64,000 nt of DNA from Gnetum montanum (lineage: Eukaryota; Streptophyta; Gnetopsida; Gnetales; Gnetaceae): NCBI GenBank assembly GCA_015680685.1, contig MNCI01010074.1, positions 758,259 to 822,258 on the forward strand, read 5' to 3'. A model generated the notes under the pieces. The model saw only the letters and a program-made list of their open reading frames with translations, did not search any database and was not told the origin of the DNA. Within the stretch, counting starts at the first letter, position 1. Each line of letters starts with the position of its first letter. Position numbers and translations under genes: made by a program. Positions 23,481 through 35,810 of this stretch are shown here, piece after piece.

Positions 23481-24204
23481 TATAATTTAAAAGTGCTGTT
23501 TATGCACAGGGTGAGAGATGAAGAACTAACCATCATTCTAATGATAAGCCTTGAATTACAACTAAATCAGTACACTACAGAGTCTGCCATAGATGCAGGA
23601 TGGGGTTTGGGTTTGAGCAGACAAGGGGCTGCTTCAGTTGTCAATCACCATTTTTCCGATTTCAAAAAGGTTTTACTTCCATTAGCCTATGTTGGAATCA
23701 AGCAGTCCGGGCATGTGCTTGCCACTATTACATGCCTCCTAATAAACAAACAACAAATAGACATTTTAACGGTTGCTTCTGCGTGGGGAAAACGAAGCTC
23801 CAACCACTAACAGTATCAAAGCTTACGTTGTGGGCAAGATTCACACTTTTTCTGATTTTAAATTTTAATAGTAAATAAATTGTAAAATTGAATTTTAAGT
23901 GTGCTGGTTGGTTTCGTATGATCCCAAAAGTAGCCCGAATTATTCATGCATGCAACTTGTAATTGTATTTTATATGATAGTTCATCGATTGCATTTCCGC
24001 TTGACCCTCAGTTTTCGTGGGTTCACGGTTGTTTTTTTAATCCCTTCGATTTTAAATAACCTTGGTGGCTTGACGTTAAGTCTGAAAAAACCATATTACA
24101 TGTTGCTGGTTCAGATTATCCTAGATTTGCCATGGATTGCCATTGCATTGCGTCAATTCACGTGGGGTTGGAATCAAAATAATATTATATATAATGTTTA
24201 TGGA

Positions 24205-24330
24205 CACATGTGGTATTAATTTAGTGGTAAGACTCTTGACATGTGGTATTAATTTAGTGGTAAGTCATGGGCTCAATTATGGTAAACAATGTTGAGTTAT
24301 AAAGTTTTAATTAGAAAATATATATCAGGT
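24205..24330 (+). repeat. SINE-like element (decayed, with internal duplication)
   Basis: TTTAGTGGTAAG resembles a tRNA A box and GGCTCAATTATG a decayed B box. They are followed by AACAATGTTGAGTTATAAAG, as in the better preserved copy at 45126. A 33-base step duplicates ACATGTGGTATTAATTTAGT at about 24206 and 24239. Confidence 0.5.
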
Positions 24331-25164
24331 GTCATAATGGTTACTCTTCCCGGTGAGCAATGTTGAGTCATAAAGTTGTAATGACTACATGTTCTAGGAT
24401 AAATATTGTTTAAAAACATTCTTCTATAATGGTTACTTTTCCATGTTTATTGCTTTAATTTTGTGGTGAAGGATCCTTCATTATTCATTTGTTCTTCACA
24501 CAAACCATGTACAATTCATCCATCCTTTATAGAGATGATTGCCATCAATTCTGTTCTTTTATATGAACCATCTTCTTTGGTGCATATTTTGAACTACTAA
24601 TCCTATTCACCCTTTTAATATTTAAGATTTAATTTTTCTGTGAGAATGAATTGGTATTCCAATATACAACATACAAAAATAGAATACTCAAAATTTAAAT
24701 GAAATAATAAATTTAGGAGGCCTGTTAGAACCCCAAAATAATTGTAATATAAATATACCTTAAGACATATAACTCAACATTACCCACTTGAATTGAGCCT
24801 ATGATTTATAGTTTTCAAACACCTCATTATTTTACTATTAAAGAGAGCTTTAGACAAATGGTAAAATGAGTACAAACCTAAATGTAATTTCAATATTATT
24901 GAAAAATAGTAATGATACCATATATTATAAACTTGAATATCTACGTTCAATTATTTAATTAGTTGAAATTGAAAGAAGGATTAACATACAATATAATACA
25001 ATATGCCAATTATGCCAAACACAAGTGGCATATTATAAAACAAATTTCTTTACAAGAATATAACTAATATTTATTTAAGCTACCATTGCTAATTCTTGAC
25101 CATGATTTATATTACCATTGATGTATTTTACACATGCTAATTCATCTAATTGATCCTTCGAATA

Positions 25165-25320
25165 TAGAAACATAAGCAACCTTTGGTTTTAGTTTTAGAA
25201 AACATTACCTATGAGAAGTGCATGCCATATCTTAGTGGAAGTGGTAGAAACATAAGTAACCTTTGGTTTTAGTTTTAGAAAACATTACCGATGAGAAGTG
25301 AAAGCCATATCCTAGTGGAT
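25165..25320. repeat. 80-bp tandem duplication
   Basis: TAGAAACATAAG(C/T)AACCTTTGG begins at 25165 and again at 25245. Both units continue with GTTTTAGTTTTAGAAAACAT and end in CCATATC(T/C)TAGTGGA. Only a few substitutions separate the copies. Confidence 0.85.
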
Positions 25321-26537
25321 TCACTTCCAAATCCATTGCTAGAGGTGTTGGATTCAAAGGAAAAAAATACCTATGAGGTTAAATTATACACAGCAAGATT
25401 GCATTTATTCCTAGATTTTTAAAATTTTATATTTTTCTAAATACTACCAAAACATGTATAAATTTAATTTTATTATGCATGTTAGATTGTCATACCAAAA
25501 TCAACCATGTGTAACAAAATTGGAGGAGGAATGGGGGGTTTGAACCCTACAACGATGATGATTAAAAATAATTCAAAGTACATCAAAACACTACCATAGA
25601 AGGGTGAGTCTAAGAAATAAGCCCAACTGTTATAGAATCGTCTTTTCAAGTTTTCATCCTTGCAACCAATCTTAGCCTTGCCCTTGTTCAGAAAGGCCCT
25701 TATGGGTTTTTACTTTTTATTGAAGGGTTTTTTGTAAAGAGAAGGAAAATACTCTAAAGACAAAAGAAAGTATCAATAAAAAATAAGAAACAAATAACAA
25801 AATCTGATAGCTTCTCCAGCTTGAGCCTCCAAAACAAAAGCAAATTAATACTATAGAAAATGAATTTATTATTCAACTTTCATTGGAAACTTTTCTACTT
25901 GAAATTGTAATTGTAGATCCTATAGGTCTATGAATGTAATAAAATCTCAGTTTCAGTTTTAGTTTCATATTTGACTTCTGAAAAAAGGTCATAGTTATAC
26001 TCTTGCTCATGGAAAATAACTGCACACCAAAGTTTTCAAATAAAATAAAAAAACAAACTCAAAACACTTCTAAATACAAAGAAAAGGCTTAGATAAAGCA
26101 TGTTCAATATGCAACTTAAAATACAAGGTCAACACAGTATGTAACTACTATAATAAAACAACATAGAATAAACATAACCATGTCATTCGCAGGGCTCAAA
26201 CTTGTATCTTGGTATTTACAGGACAGGAAGCTTACCACAACCCGCACAAATATACATGCCTAGTGTTCCAATTCACAGCAACAGTCAACTTTTGTTTTTA
26301 ATATCGTTCCATTTTCCGAATGTTGCCAATGTAAGATTCATTTGATGAAACCGTTCAAAATTCAAATAACAGAGTACAACAGTTCCCAATCAGATAAGGC
26401 TTAACTTCAAACTAGTGAATCCATAGCACGAACTCATAGTAAGCAAGCAAGATGAAGGATGCAAATTTGCACATACACATATTAAGACATTTCAAAACAA
26501 AACTGTAACAATACATGTGTCGATCATATCAGTTTCT

Positions 26538-26543
26538 TTTATT
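26538..26543 (-). terminator. Candidate polyadenylation signal of the helicase gene
   Basis: AATAAA on the minus strand lies about 325 bases after the stop codon. This is a usual distance for a plant gene, but plant signals are loose, so this is only a candidate. Confidence 0.35.
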
Positions 26544-26865
26544 TCATCTGTATACTACATATCCAATATTCGATCAAATGCATTTTCAATGTACGATGAG
26601 AAAACAAAATTCAAATCCTTGAAATGGTGATTGCTCAATGGAAGTAGCAATCGCCTTCTCCGTAATCCCTCATTTATATGCAGACCACGTTTTCAACCCC
26701 CTCACAAAAGATATCTTTTAATGTGCAATGGACCTGATATGGCTTGTTTAAGGTCAACTTGCACTGCATACAATCCTTGTCAATAGAGTACCAAATAACT
26801 GGATAAATTTCCAATCTGCTGCTGTAAGATTTTTATAAAAAGGGCATTAACGATGGATTTTCCAT

Positions 26866-29800
26866 TCAAGATGTTTTTCTCCCTTTGAAACCAATTACAG
26901 AGAGCCTGGTTGTTAATGGCTTCTCTGACTTCCATACCTTGGCTGTCTGTTTCGTTTTCTTTGAAAGACTGGGTCTTGCAGAGGAATTCATTTTCGACTT
27001 TTTTGTCGCATCGTTTTGCATTGTATTTGAAATTTTAACTGTAGTCTTTGATTTGTGAGTTGATGCAGTTTTGGATTTCTTTAGCAAGTTAACCTTCGGT
27101 TTAGCTCCAACTTTTGATGATGTAACCTTTCCGGATTTCAAGCTTTGTAAGGGCTTCCCTGAGTTTTTCACTCTGGATGTTGCGGAGTCCTTGTTACTTC
27201 TGTTTTCATTTTGTTTCTTTGCTTGGGGCTTATCTTTATAAGCTGTGAGGGACTCTAAGCTTTCATTCTTTCTTATGGCATCTTCAATCTTTGAAGCCAA
27301 AATCATATCCTTTTTCGTAACCAAACTCGTTACCTTGCCTGTGGGAAGAAAAAGACACATAACATGTTGACATCAACATACCGTGGATAAAACAAAACCA
27401 AAGTAAATCACAAGCTTGTCTCCAACATCAGTAAAATAAGAAATTCGCATCAAAAATATTGATCAGCTTGCCTTTGGCACCCATGCGTGCAGTTCTTCCA
27501 GTACGGTGAAGGTAGTCAATCTAAGATGACATCATAGAAGAACATAAAGGTGAAATAGTAGAATTTAAGGAAATTACGTAACAACATTAAAATGCTTTGC
27601 GTCACTTTTTTAGATAGGGGCCAAAGGGACGAGCGCCAAGAAAAATTATACAATTAACTTACAGGATTCAGGGGGAAATCAAACATAATAACATGATCAA
27701 CTGCTAAATCAAGACCCCTAGCTGCCAAGTCCGTGCATACTAATGTAGGACAGTCCGGATCATCGCTCTTAAATTTGTTGAGATTTTCAACCCTGAAATT
27801 TGATGCTTATAGATTCAATATTGCATAACACTTTTCTTTTGGTGGAAACGGGTCCAAGAGTCAGTAAATCAAGCTTACCGTTTCTCTGCTGGGACTTCTC
27901 CATGATAGTTCACGGTGAGCAATTGATTTTCATTGAGAAAATGATCAACAGCACGACTGGAGTCCAAAGTGTTGCAAAAAACCATTACCTTGTTGCCTTT
28001 TGCAAGGCTTGGTTCTAGCACCTGCAAAGATGGATAATGCGATTTCTCAAAAAGCCAGAAAAATCTATAGATGACTAAAGAAATCAAACATTTTTTCAAC
28101 AAATCCTTACAATAATGTAGCAATTCACATATGCAATCATGCAGATTTCAGGCAAAATTTTAAAAAGCAATAATGTCTCCTATTCTCTGAAATGGAAAGA
28201 ATACTTCAAATTCTAAGCCTCCAAAATGATAACCTGTAAAAGTGCTTCCAGCTTATTTTCTGATCCTGAAAGCTTTATAAAGTCATGAAAAGCTGTTGAA
28301 ATTCTCTTATGCAATGTTGAAGTGTGTACATGAGTTATTCCCTGAAACTCCTCATCAAGTAACTTCTGAACAGCCTGTAACCAGTTTTTAAATTCTATTA
28401 GAAATATACTACACTAAAACTGAAACTAGAGTTATTATTATGTCTATAGCAAGCTTGAAACGCAATAAGCTATTAAAAAGGGTTTAATTTCAACCGTTAT
28501 CTTTAGCGCAATGCCTATGTATCTCAATATAATCTATCCACAATGGAAGTCATAAGTCTTACCAACAAAATGCACCTCATTTTTTTATCTATATCGATGG
28601 CTTATCCCCTGTGTATAATTGTCATACCAACTTTCTTAGTAAATAGATACTGAAGTCCAATAGATGTTGCACTTCCTGTACCCTTGATTCCCAAGGTTGA
28701 GAAATGTTATCCCAATTAATAGTGTGGAAAGTTCTCTCCACCTTCAAACACTGCAAGAGTTCTCTCCAACTGCTCAAAGTTTCCAAACTATGCCTGACTT
28801 CTTTATTCCAGATTTTAAAAAATGCTTAAGATCTGTTATGTTTTTGTCTCCAGACGTGATCAGCTTTTTCACTACTAGTAAAGGATTTAAACGGTTAAAT
28901 ATAAATTCATTCTTCCAATAAACAAGTTCAGTACATAAATAATAAGATAACAGTCATCATAAGCAGGGCTGATGGGAATAAGTAATTCTCAACTTCTTAC
29001 AAATCCTTTTTTAACCAGCAAATTTCTGTTGATCAGGGACTGCAAAGCTATATTATCAGACTTTAGTCCAAAACCCAATTCAAGGAAAAAAATCTTCTTG
29101 GAAAGCAAACCTGATATCTTTGAAGTAGAGATGATTGTGTTCTAAATAAAATCAAACTAGTAAACCTATCAAACTTGTGCTCTGACTAGTAAACCTATGC
29201 ATAGTTAGTTGATGTAATTGATTAAAACTTGCAATAGCTAAAAAAGTATAATGGTGGTGGTAGTCAGATGGTGCTGCTAGAAACAGCAAAACAAGAGTGC
29301 ATTGAATGCTTTTCATCCTATCAAGAAATGATTTTAAGATTAGAAAGAGGCACTTCTGACCTCTAATAACCCCTAAATGATTACCCTGGTAATAGTTGCA
29401 GTAACCAAAATGGACTGAAAACCACCATCCCCAGGCTTTGAAGCTTTATTACGTAGTGGATTCAGAAACTTGCGAAGATCAGGTCCAAATCCATGATCGA
29501 ACATAGTGTCTGCCTCATCAATGACCTGCGATAAAATGAGAAAAACAAATAAATAGTCAGTTATTAACATAGAAGATGCTTCGCAACATTCAACATAATC
29601 AGTTTCTCCAAACTTAAAGATAAAACAAAAATAAAATAAAAGTTAAAGGAACAAAATCTTACCACATACTTTATATCACCATAGAACATATTCCCCTCAT
29701 TGATGTGCTGAAGCAACCTTCCTGGTGTGCCAACTACCATTTCAAGTGGACAATTCAAAGCATCCACTTGTGGTTTCATGCGAACACCACCACTGATCAT

Positions 29801-32419
29801 TGTTGATCGAAAACGTGCATGGTGTGATAATGATTTTGCAACATGAAACACCTGGGAGGGAGCCACTTATTTTTTAAAGTTTATCTTTTAAAGGGGACAA
29901 AACAAAACATTCATATTCCTTTGAAGAAATACCATAAGGTACCTGTTCACAAAGCTCCCGAGTCGGACATAGAACAACAGCCCGTGGCCTTTTTGGTTTC
30001 ATCTGCTTGCCTGTTTCACTTTCATCTTTTCTGAACATCTGCACATAAGAATGGAAGTGAATGCAAAAAATGGCATGTTAACAGTCAAGTCGTTGTAACT
30101 ACGTAATTTAGCACCACAAAATGCTGTGAAATCACATTGTGTTTATTGAATGAACATGCACGCTAGATAGCACAGCAATTACATTTCCAAAACAAAATAA
30201 TCCAATATTAACATAAAATTTAGACAATGGTTCACAATATATGACTCAACTATTCAATGCTACATGAATGGTATGGTAGATAATGCCAGTGTCTTACCAA
30301 CCACATTCAATGCCATTAACCAAATTAAATGCATGAGGATGCACTCCTTTCTCTACTAGCTCAGCTACATTTTGTACAGGTACCATTTGTTCAATAGGTC
30401 ACAGAAGCATTTTGAACACATCAAGGAGGCAAAATACGGAGAAGCAGTCTACAAATTTCAAGAAGACCAAAGACGAAGGACGGGCCATAATGAAGACAAT
30501 TAAAGAGCATAAAGATCAAGCAATAGCTTTGCTCAATTTCATACTAAAGGATTTCATATTAACGGAGAAATTATCAGATATTAATGTGAAATTTCAATTT
30601 TTACATTTTGGTAATCCCTATGAAAAAAATCAGAGATAAAACATATAAAGTCAAAAAAGATAAAGTAGCAGCTAAAACTCTAGCAGAGGACAACATTTTG
30701 AGTTTTAAGAAAAGAGGGGTCTATCCTACATGAATGGGAGAAAAGATCTCCACATTGAAAAAGCTATAAAATTAGGAATGTCATTGCAAGGATTCAACAA
30801 GGTTCCAGCAACGTATTTCTGGTAGCAGTGTCTAACAGAAACATGAAGACATTGACAAATCTCATTTACACTTGGACTGAACCTGGAAGTGATATTAACG
30901 TTGATAACTGGAAAGGCTGTGAGGCAAAATGGTTAGGGTAGCAAGGATTGAATGACAAAATGGTGAGTTACTAAATGAATTTTAAAGATCCAGTTAATAG
31001 TGTGCATACCACTATGATAGAAAGCACAAGAGCTACAAAAGCCAGTCAAATGCAATGGTTTTCAGTCAGAACTTCAGAATTCAGAAATGCTTGAATACAC
31101 GTAGAGACACAAACTTGCATCACAAAAGAAAACTGTCTTTTACAAACTTGTGGAACAATGTCAAATTTTACAAACTTGTGGAGCAATGACGTAAAATTTG
31201 CAATGCGCAATTCTGTTGTTTTTCTTTTGTCTTTAGCTTTGGTGTTGATAAAGCTGTTCACACACAGCACAACAGCGCTCTGGTGACTTTGTTTGACAGA
31301 TTAGCTGTTCAAGAAGAAATCTCTCTTTGTACCAATGTAATGCTGAAAGTGCACGTTGTTAATTTTATTATTCATCTTTCTCATGATTTTAGGTGTTAAA
31401 TTCATCTGTTCATTCATGTTAGCCAGCAGGAATGTACGGTTACCACATGAACCAAGGAAAACAGACCAAATACAAGAGCTCAATACATAATTTCAACTTC
31501 GCGATGATATTACAGAACGTTAACTGGCGGCGTATTATACAGAAAGCAAACAGAATGATTGAAAAACAGAGAGAATTTATTAAAAAAAAAAAAACTCTAA
31601 TATCAACCCAGCATATAAAAATTGAGAAGCCTACACTGTGTAAACGATGCACCAGAAACATTATTAATGCACAAGCATTCAAACTTTTTAATCTTTCTTC
31701 CACGGAAAGAATTGCTTAAACAAAAAGAAATGTTCTTGATTCCTCGTGACAACTGTGTAGCTTATAATTTTTTTAAAATTTAATGCATTTTTAGAAAATG
31801 TTTTGGTAGAATGGCGAACCTGAATTAAGGGGAGCATGTAGGCGAGGGTCTTGCCTGAGCCAGTGTGGGAAGCAAGAACAATGCTGTGGCCCTTGAGAAT
31901 TGCCCTAATTCCAAGGCTCTGTACCTCCGTAGGAACGTTAATCTTGAGCTCTTCAAGTGCGCTCAGCACTTCATCGGATAAACCCAATTCTGCGAAATCC
32001 TGCGCTTGCGTCTGCTCCTGAATCTGCGTCGCCTGTTTCTGTTTCGAATTCGATTTCGATTTCAACGCAGACTGAGACTGAGATTCCTTGGCTGAGTCTT
32101 TGATAAACCTCTCGCGAAGCTTCTCGAGCAGAGACATGGTGCCATACTTCTCGCACAGAGATTTGACGCTCTCTTGTGTGGGCACAACTGCTGCCGCTGC
32201 TGAAGAACTGCATCTCACCATGGTAGGACGACGGCCACGGCCACGAACGAGGACAGTGACAGCGGCCATTGGAGTTGTGTTATGCAGCCATGGCTGTGAC
32301 AAGCAGAAGCAGGGGCATGAATTGGGAGAGGAAATTAGCATTAGCATGGCCGATGAGGAACGAGTTGCAGTGCAAGGAGCGGCAGATGCATGTAGCAGTG
32401 TCCTCGCTGCTGCCGCCAT
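26866..32419 (-). CDS. RH39: DEAD-box ATP-dependent RNA helicase, RH39-like, chloroplast
   Basis: Nine exons splice to 653 residues: 32419-31820, 30038-29943, 29851-29663, 29525-29385, 28374-28234, 28021-27879, 27792-27663, 27520-27472 and 27338-26866. All phases agree. Motifs: ASHTGSGKT (residues 183-191), PTRELCEQ (225-232), GG (253-254), TPGR (274-277), DEAD (298-301), VTATIT in place of SAT (336-341), TDLAARGLD (457-465) and HRTGRTAR (485-492). The first 70 or so residues are Ala/Ser/Arg-rich and fit a chloroplast transit peptide. The C-terminus (about 510-653) is Lys/Ser-rich and ends [12 protein letters not shown], very like Arabidopsis RH39 (621 aa), which is needed for processing of chloroplast 23S rRNA. 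The exon pair 27472/27338 uses a GC donor. The gene looks intact and is probably expressed; RH39 orthology is inferred from end-to-end similarity. Confidence 0.93.
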
Positions 32420-33529
32420 TGTAGAATGTGGAGAATCTGTGAGCTATTTCATCGAGGCCAGACAGATATTTGGAGGTATCACAATATCGCGGCCAGGCCA
32501 AATGGATGAGATTTTTGCTGAACCGCTGAAACCTCTGTTAAACCCTGAATCCGACAGACTATCTCCGAAGCATTCTTGGTTTAGCGAGTTATTGTTATTA
32601 AGAAGCCAACGAACCAATGGGAACCAGGAAAACAAACCAGGCGAGGGACTTCCCCACGGTAGTTTCGGCAAAGCCATTAGAAATTATTGTTATTATTATT
32701 TTGACATTTTTTCTTGGAATTCTTAATTGCAATTGTTACTTATTTTGTAAGAGAAAACTCAAAAGCATATAAAAAATCATCATTCATAGGCTCAATGCTC
32801 ATATGTTAAGGTGGGGTCTTGGGAATCCACTAGGCGGATGACCAGCAAGCTCAAAAATATATGTATTAATAAAAACATAACAAGATCGAGCAAAGGTCTT
32901 AAGGTTAACAATCCAATATGGATTCAAAAAGAAACAAAAGACCATTGATGTGGCTAGGCCATTTAGCATTTTATTAAATAGTAAAAATCAATGATGATAT
33001 GACGAGAATAGTGAGAAATTGATAGAGATGTAGCATGCAAGGTAGTTAGGTGGTAACCCGAGTGTTGTTGTCATCATGCACTTAGGGCAAAGAAGAGGTT
33101 AATCAATTAGACATTAAAGTATCTATCATAAGCTAGAGCATTATCACAGTAAAGCATCCCTCTTGGCTAGTTGTTGGGGAATGTGAGGCTAGGAAGGGAG
33201 ACATTTCTATAGTGTGGGAATAGGAAGCAAAAGGACTAGCTATTATGTCAAAAACCCTAAAGTGTTTGTGATGGTTGTTAATGTAATGATATCTGGGAAT
33301 GCATTCCTTGTTGTGGCCACAAGATTGGTATGCCTCATGCTTGCTACAATGCCTAGGCTCAATGCTCATCCAACCAAGGTGGAATCCTAGGCACAACAGT
33401 AGATAAGCAAAATCCTAACTTCTCTCAAGTGGATTTGCCTAGGCTCAAACCCAAGTTTTACAACTTGAGAAACAAACACCTTACTATCACTCCAAGAAGT
33501 GGTCTCTACACCGTCATTTTTGTAGCTTA

Positions 33530-33740
33530 TCTAAAATAGAAACCACTCTAAGTCTTCATCTAATGTCTGTATTATACAGTTTATCTCTTCTGGTAACATT
33601 CAACATCCATCTTTGTCCTCACATTTCTATCACACTAATTTGTTGTTCATGCCTCTTTTGTGTTACCCAACATTCAACACCATATAAGATAGCAGACTTG
33701 ATTGTTGTCCTATAAAATTTCCACTTTAGTTTTATTTGTA
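33530..33740 (-). mobile_element. RTE-type LINE remnant
   Basis: Aligns with 59240-59450: AGCTTATCTAAAATAGAA, AGTTTATCTCTTCTGGTAAC, TTGTTGTTCATGCCTCTTTT and ATTCAACACCATATAAGATA. On the minus strand this corresponds to the C-terminal part of an RTE reverse transcriptase (segments like KxKxxFYKTxIxxxxLxGxExW), now broken by stops. Confidence 0.6.
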
Positions 33741-34807
33741 TTCTTTATTAACATGTTACAAAGGAGATTAATTATGAAAACCTTTTTGAAGACCAATTTT
33801 CAAATGATTAGTACAATATCCCCTTCAAAAATGTTGCATTCCAATTAGAGGTATATTTGCAAATAAAGGTAGAGAACCTAGATGCAACTAAACATTCCTT
33901 GTAAGATCTAAAAAACAAAGCCACTTAAACAAAGAAATCATCAAAGCCTTCAAGAAAATTTAGAAATTAAACCAAATGAAGAAGCCACTTTCCAATAAAT
34001 GGTTAATATATACAATGAACCATAGTAAGAATTTTTCTATGTGCAAGCATAGTGTTTCTAAGAGTTTTGAATATGAATATGCCAATGATATTGTTTCCAT
34101 GTGAGCTATCAATGAGCTCTCAAATGTGAATCACTAATACCCAAACAACTTTTACTTTCTTAAAAGGCTTGAAAAGCAATATGAGCATCATATCACTAAT
34201 TGAAGTGACTAACTTTTGCACTCGATGGTAAGAGTGAGGATTCTTAAACAACATTGGCTTACACCCTAAGTAGCATAGTGCAAATAGAATCCTCTATCAA
34301 TCAACATCAATCATGAAACTTTCAAAGGCTCTTTCCTATGTACTAAGTTAATAAGGTTGCTAATAAATCCAAGACAATGTTATAATAAGGTTGCTAATAA
34401 ATCCATTACTATATTCTTTTAATTTTATAAAATTTGAATGTTGCTTGTATTGCCTTCGGTACCATTAGCAAAAGGCCATAGAAAATTCTATATTCCTACA
34501 AGTTGCATTTGTCAAGGTAAGGTATTTTTCAAAAAAAAAAAAATCGCTATAGAAACCACTTCCCATGATTATTTTGAAAGAAGAACCTTGAAAAGGTCAT
34601 CTCCTACTTCTACAATTCTCTTGAAGGTTACTAATACCTCTAGTAGCATGTTCTGAAAGCATACAAACAATTCCAAGTCCTATCATTTCAGCAAAGTAGT
34701 GTACCTCATTTCATAAAGTATTTATGCCTTTTTTTTTGTTTTAACAGTCACTCAAAAGGTTAAAACATGCATAAATTTTTTTAATAAAATTTGCACGGTT
34801 GTTTTGT

Positions 34808-34895
34808 AACGTCTTATTGGTCATTTTGTTATGTCTTATCGGTCATGAGGGAACGTCTTATTGGTCATTTTGTTATGTCTTATCGGTCATGAGGG
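34808..34895. repeat. 44-bp tandem duplication
   Basis: The unit AACGTCTTATTGGTCATTTT followed by GTTATGTCTTATCGGTCATG and AGGG occurs twice in succession (34808 and 34852). Each unit itself contains a half-repeat, GTCTTAT(T/C)GGTCAT. Confidence 0.9.
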
Positions 34896-35810
34896 GTAAG
34901 GACTGAAAATAGCTTTGTATTATTGAGAGTTATATATGAAGACTTAAAGAGAGTTTTGTATCATTGAGTTCACATTAAATAGATAGAGAATACAACCAAC
35001 CTTTAATTGTAACCGTTTATGCGTTATGGCAAATATTTTAACCCCAAAATTTCTTCATGCTCATGCTCAATTTATATAACATTTTGATCCATGTTTTACA
35101 ACAAAATTTTCTTGTAGTCACATGCACATTAATACCAGGACAAGTATAAAGAGTGGTGGTTGACAATAAAGGATAAACCAACGGGACAAACCTCGAGAAA
35201 GTAATATGGCATAGCATCGTGTATACTTAAGCATGCAATTCATTACAATAAACAACCTGTGCAGCATACCGCTTGGTTTGACGATTGAATGATTCAATTT
35301 GCAGGAACCCATGATAGCGAATGGATTCATCCTCCGCAATTCATATATTGTAATACAATAACATTACAAAGATGCAAACCATTTTCACCATGAAGAAACC
35401 TCAAAGAATTACAGGTGGTCTGCAATGGATGGATTAGGCAACTAATTGATACAAACTCCTAGACTTGATGTCCAAGACCTTACAATTGATATTTCATTGG
35501 TATCTCCCATTTTGCACCAACACATAGAGAAGCATTTGAAACGCATCCAGGATATATAACATTTTTCTCTCATACAAAATTACAACAAAGTCAGAAACCA
35601 ATGTACAGGACATTTTTTGAAATTATTGGTACTGCCACCGTGCATTAACCAATACCCGAAGAAGAAAATACTGGAAAACATTACTGACCTATTTTACTGC
35701 CTGCATAAAATTTCAACTTACAGACACCTTGATACATGATCAGAATCACTATTCACATATTGATTCACCATACTCAAGAGTAAAGCTACCATTCAAACAT
35801 AAAAAGTAGT

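Larger units (their letters stand above)
21151..26865. other. Intergenic region between convergent genes
   Basis: The first few hundred bases are probably the 3' untranslated region of the phosphatase; an AATAAA is at 21787-21792. No coding gene was recognised. It holds a repeated block (23120-23480), a SINE-like copy (24205-24330) and a tandem duplication (25165-25320). The rest is AT-rich sequence with no readable feature. Confidence 0.5.
32420..35810. other. Intergenic region between helicase and AMSH-like genes
   Basis: The helicase promoter should lie just above 32419. No host gene was recognised. It holds an RTE LINE remnant (33530-33740), a 44-bp tandem duplication (34808-34895) and short A/T-rich tracts. 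35100-35810 probably includes the 3' untranslated region of the AMSH-like gene. Confidence 0.5.
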
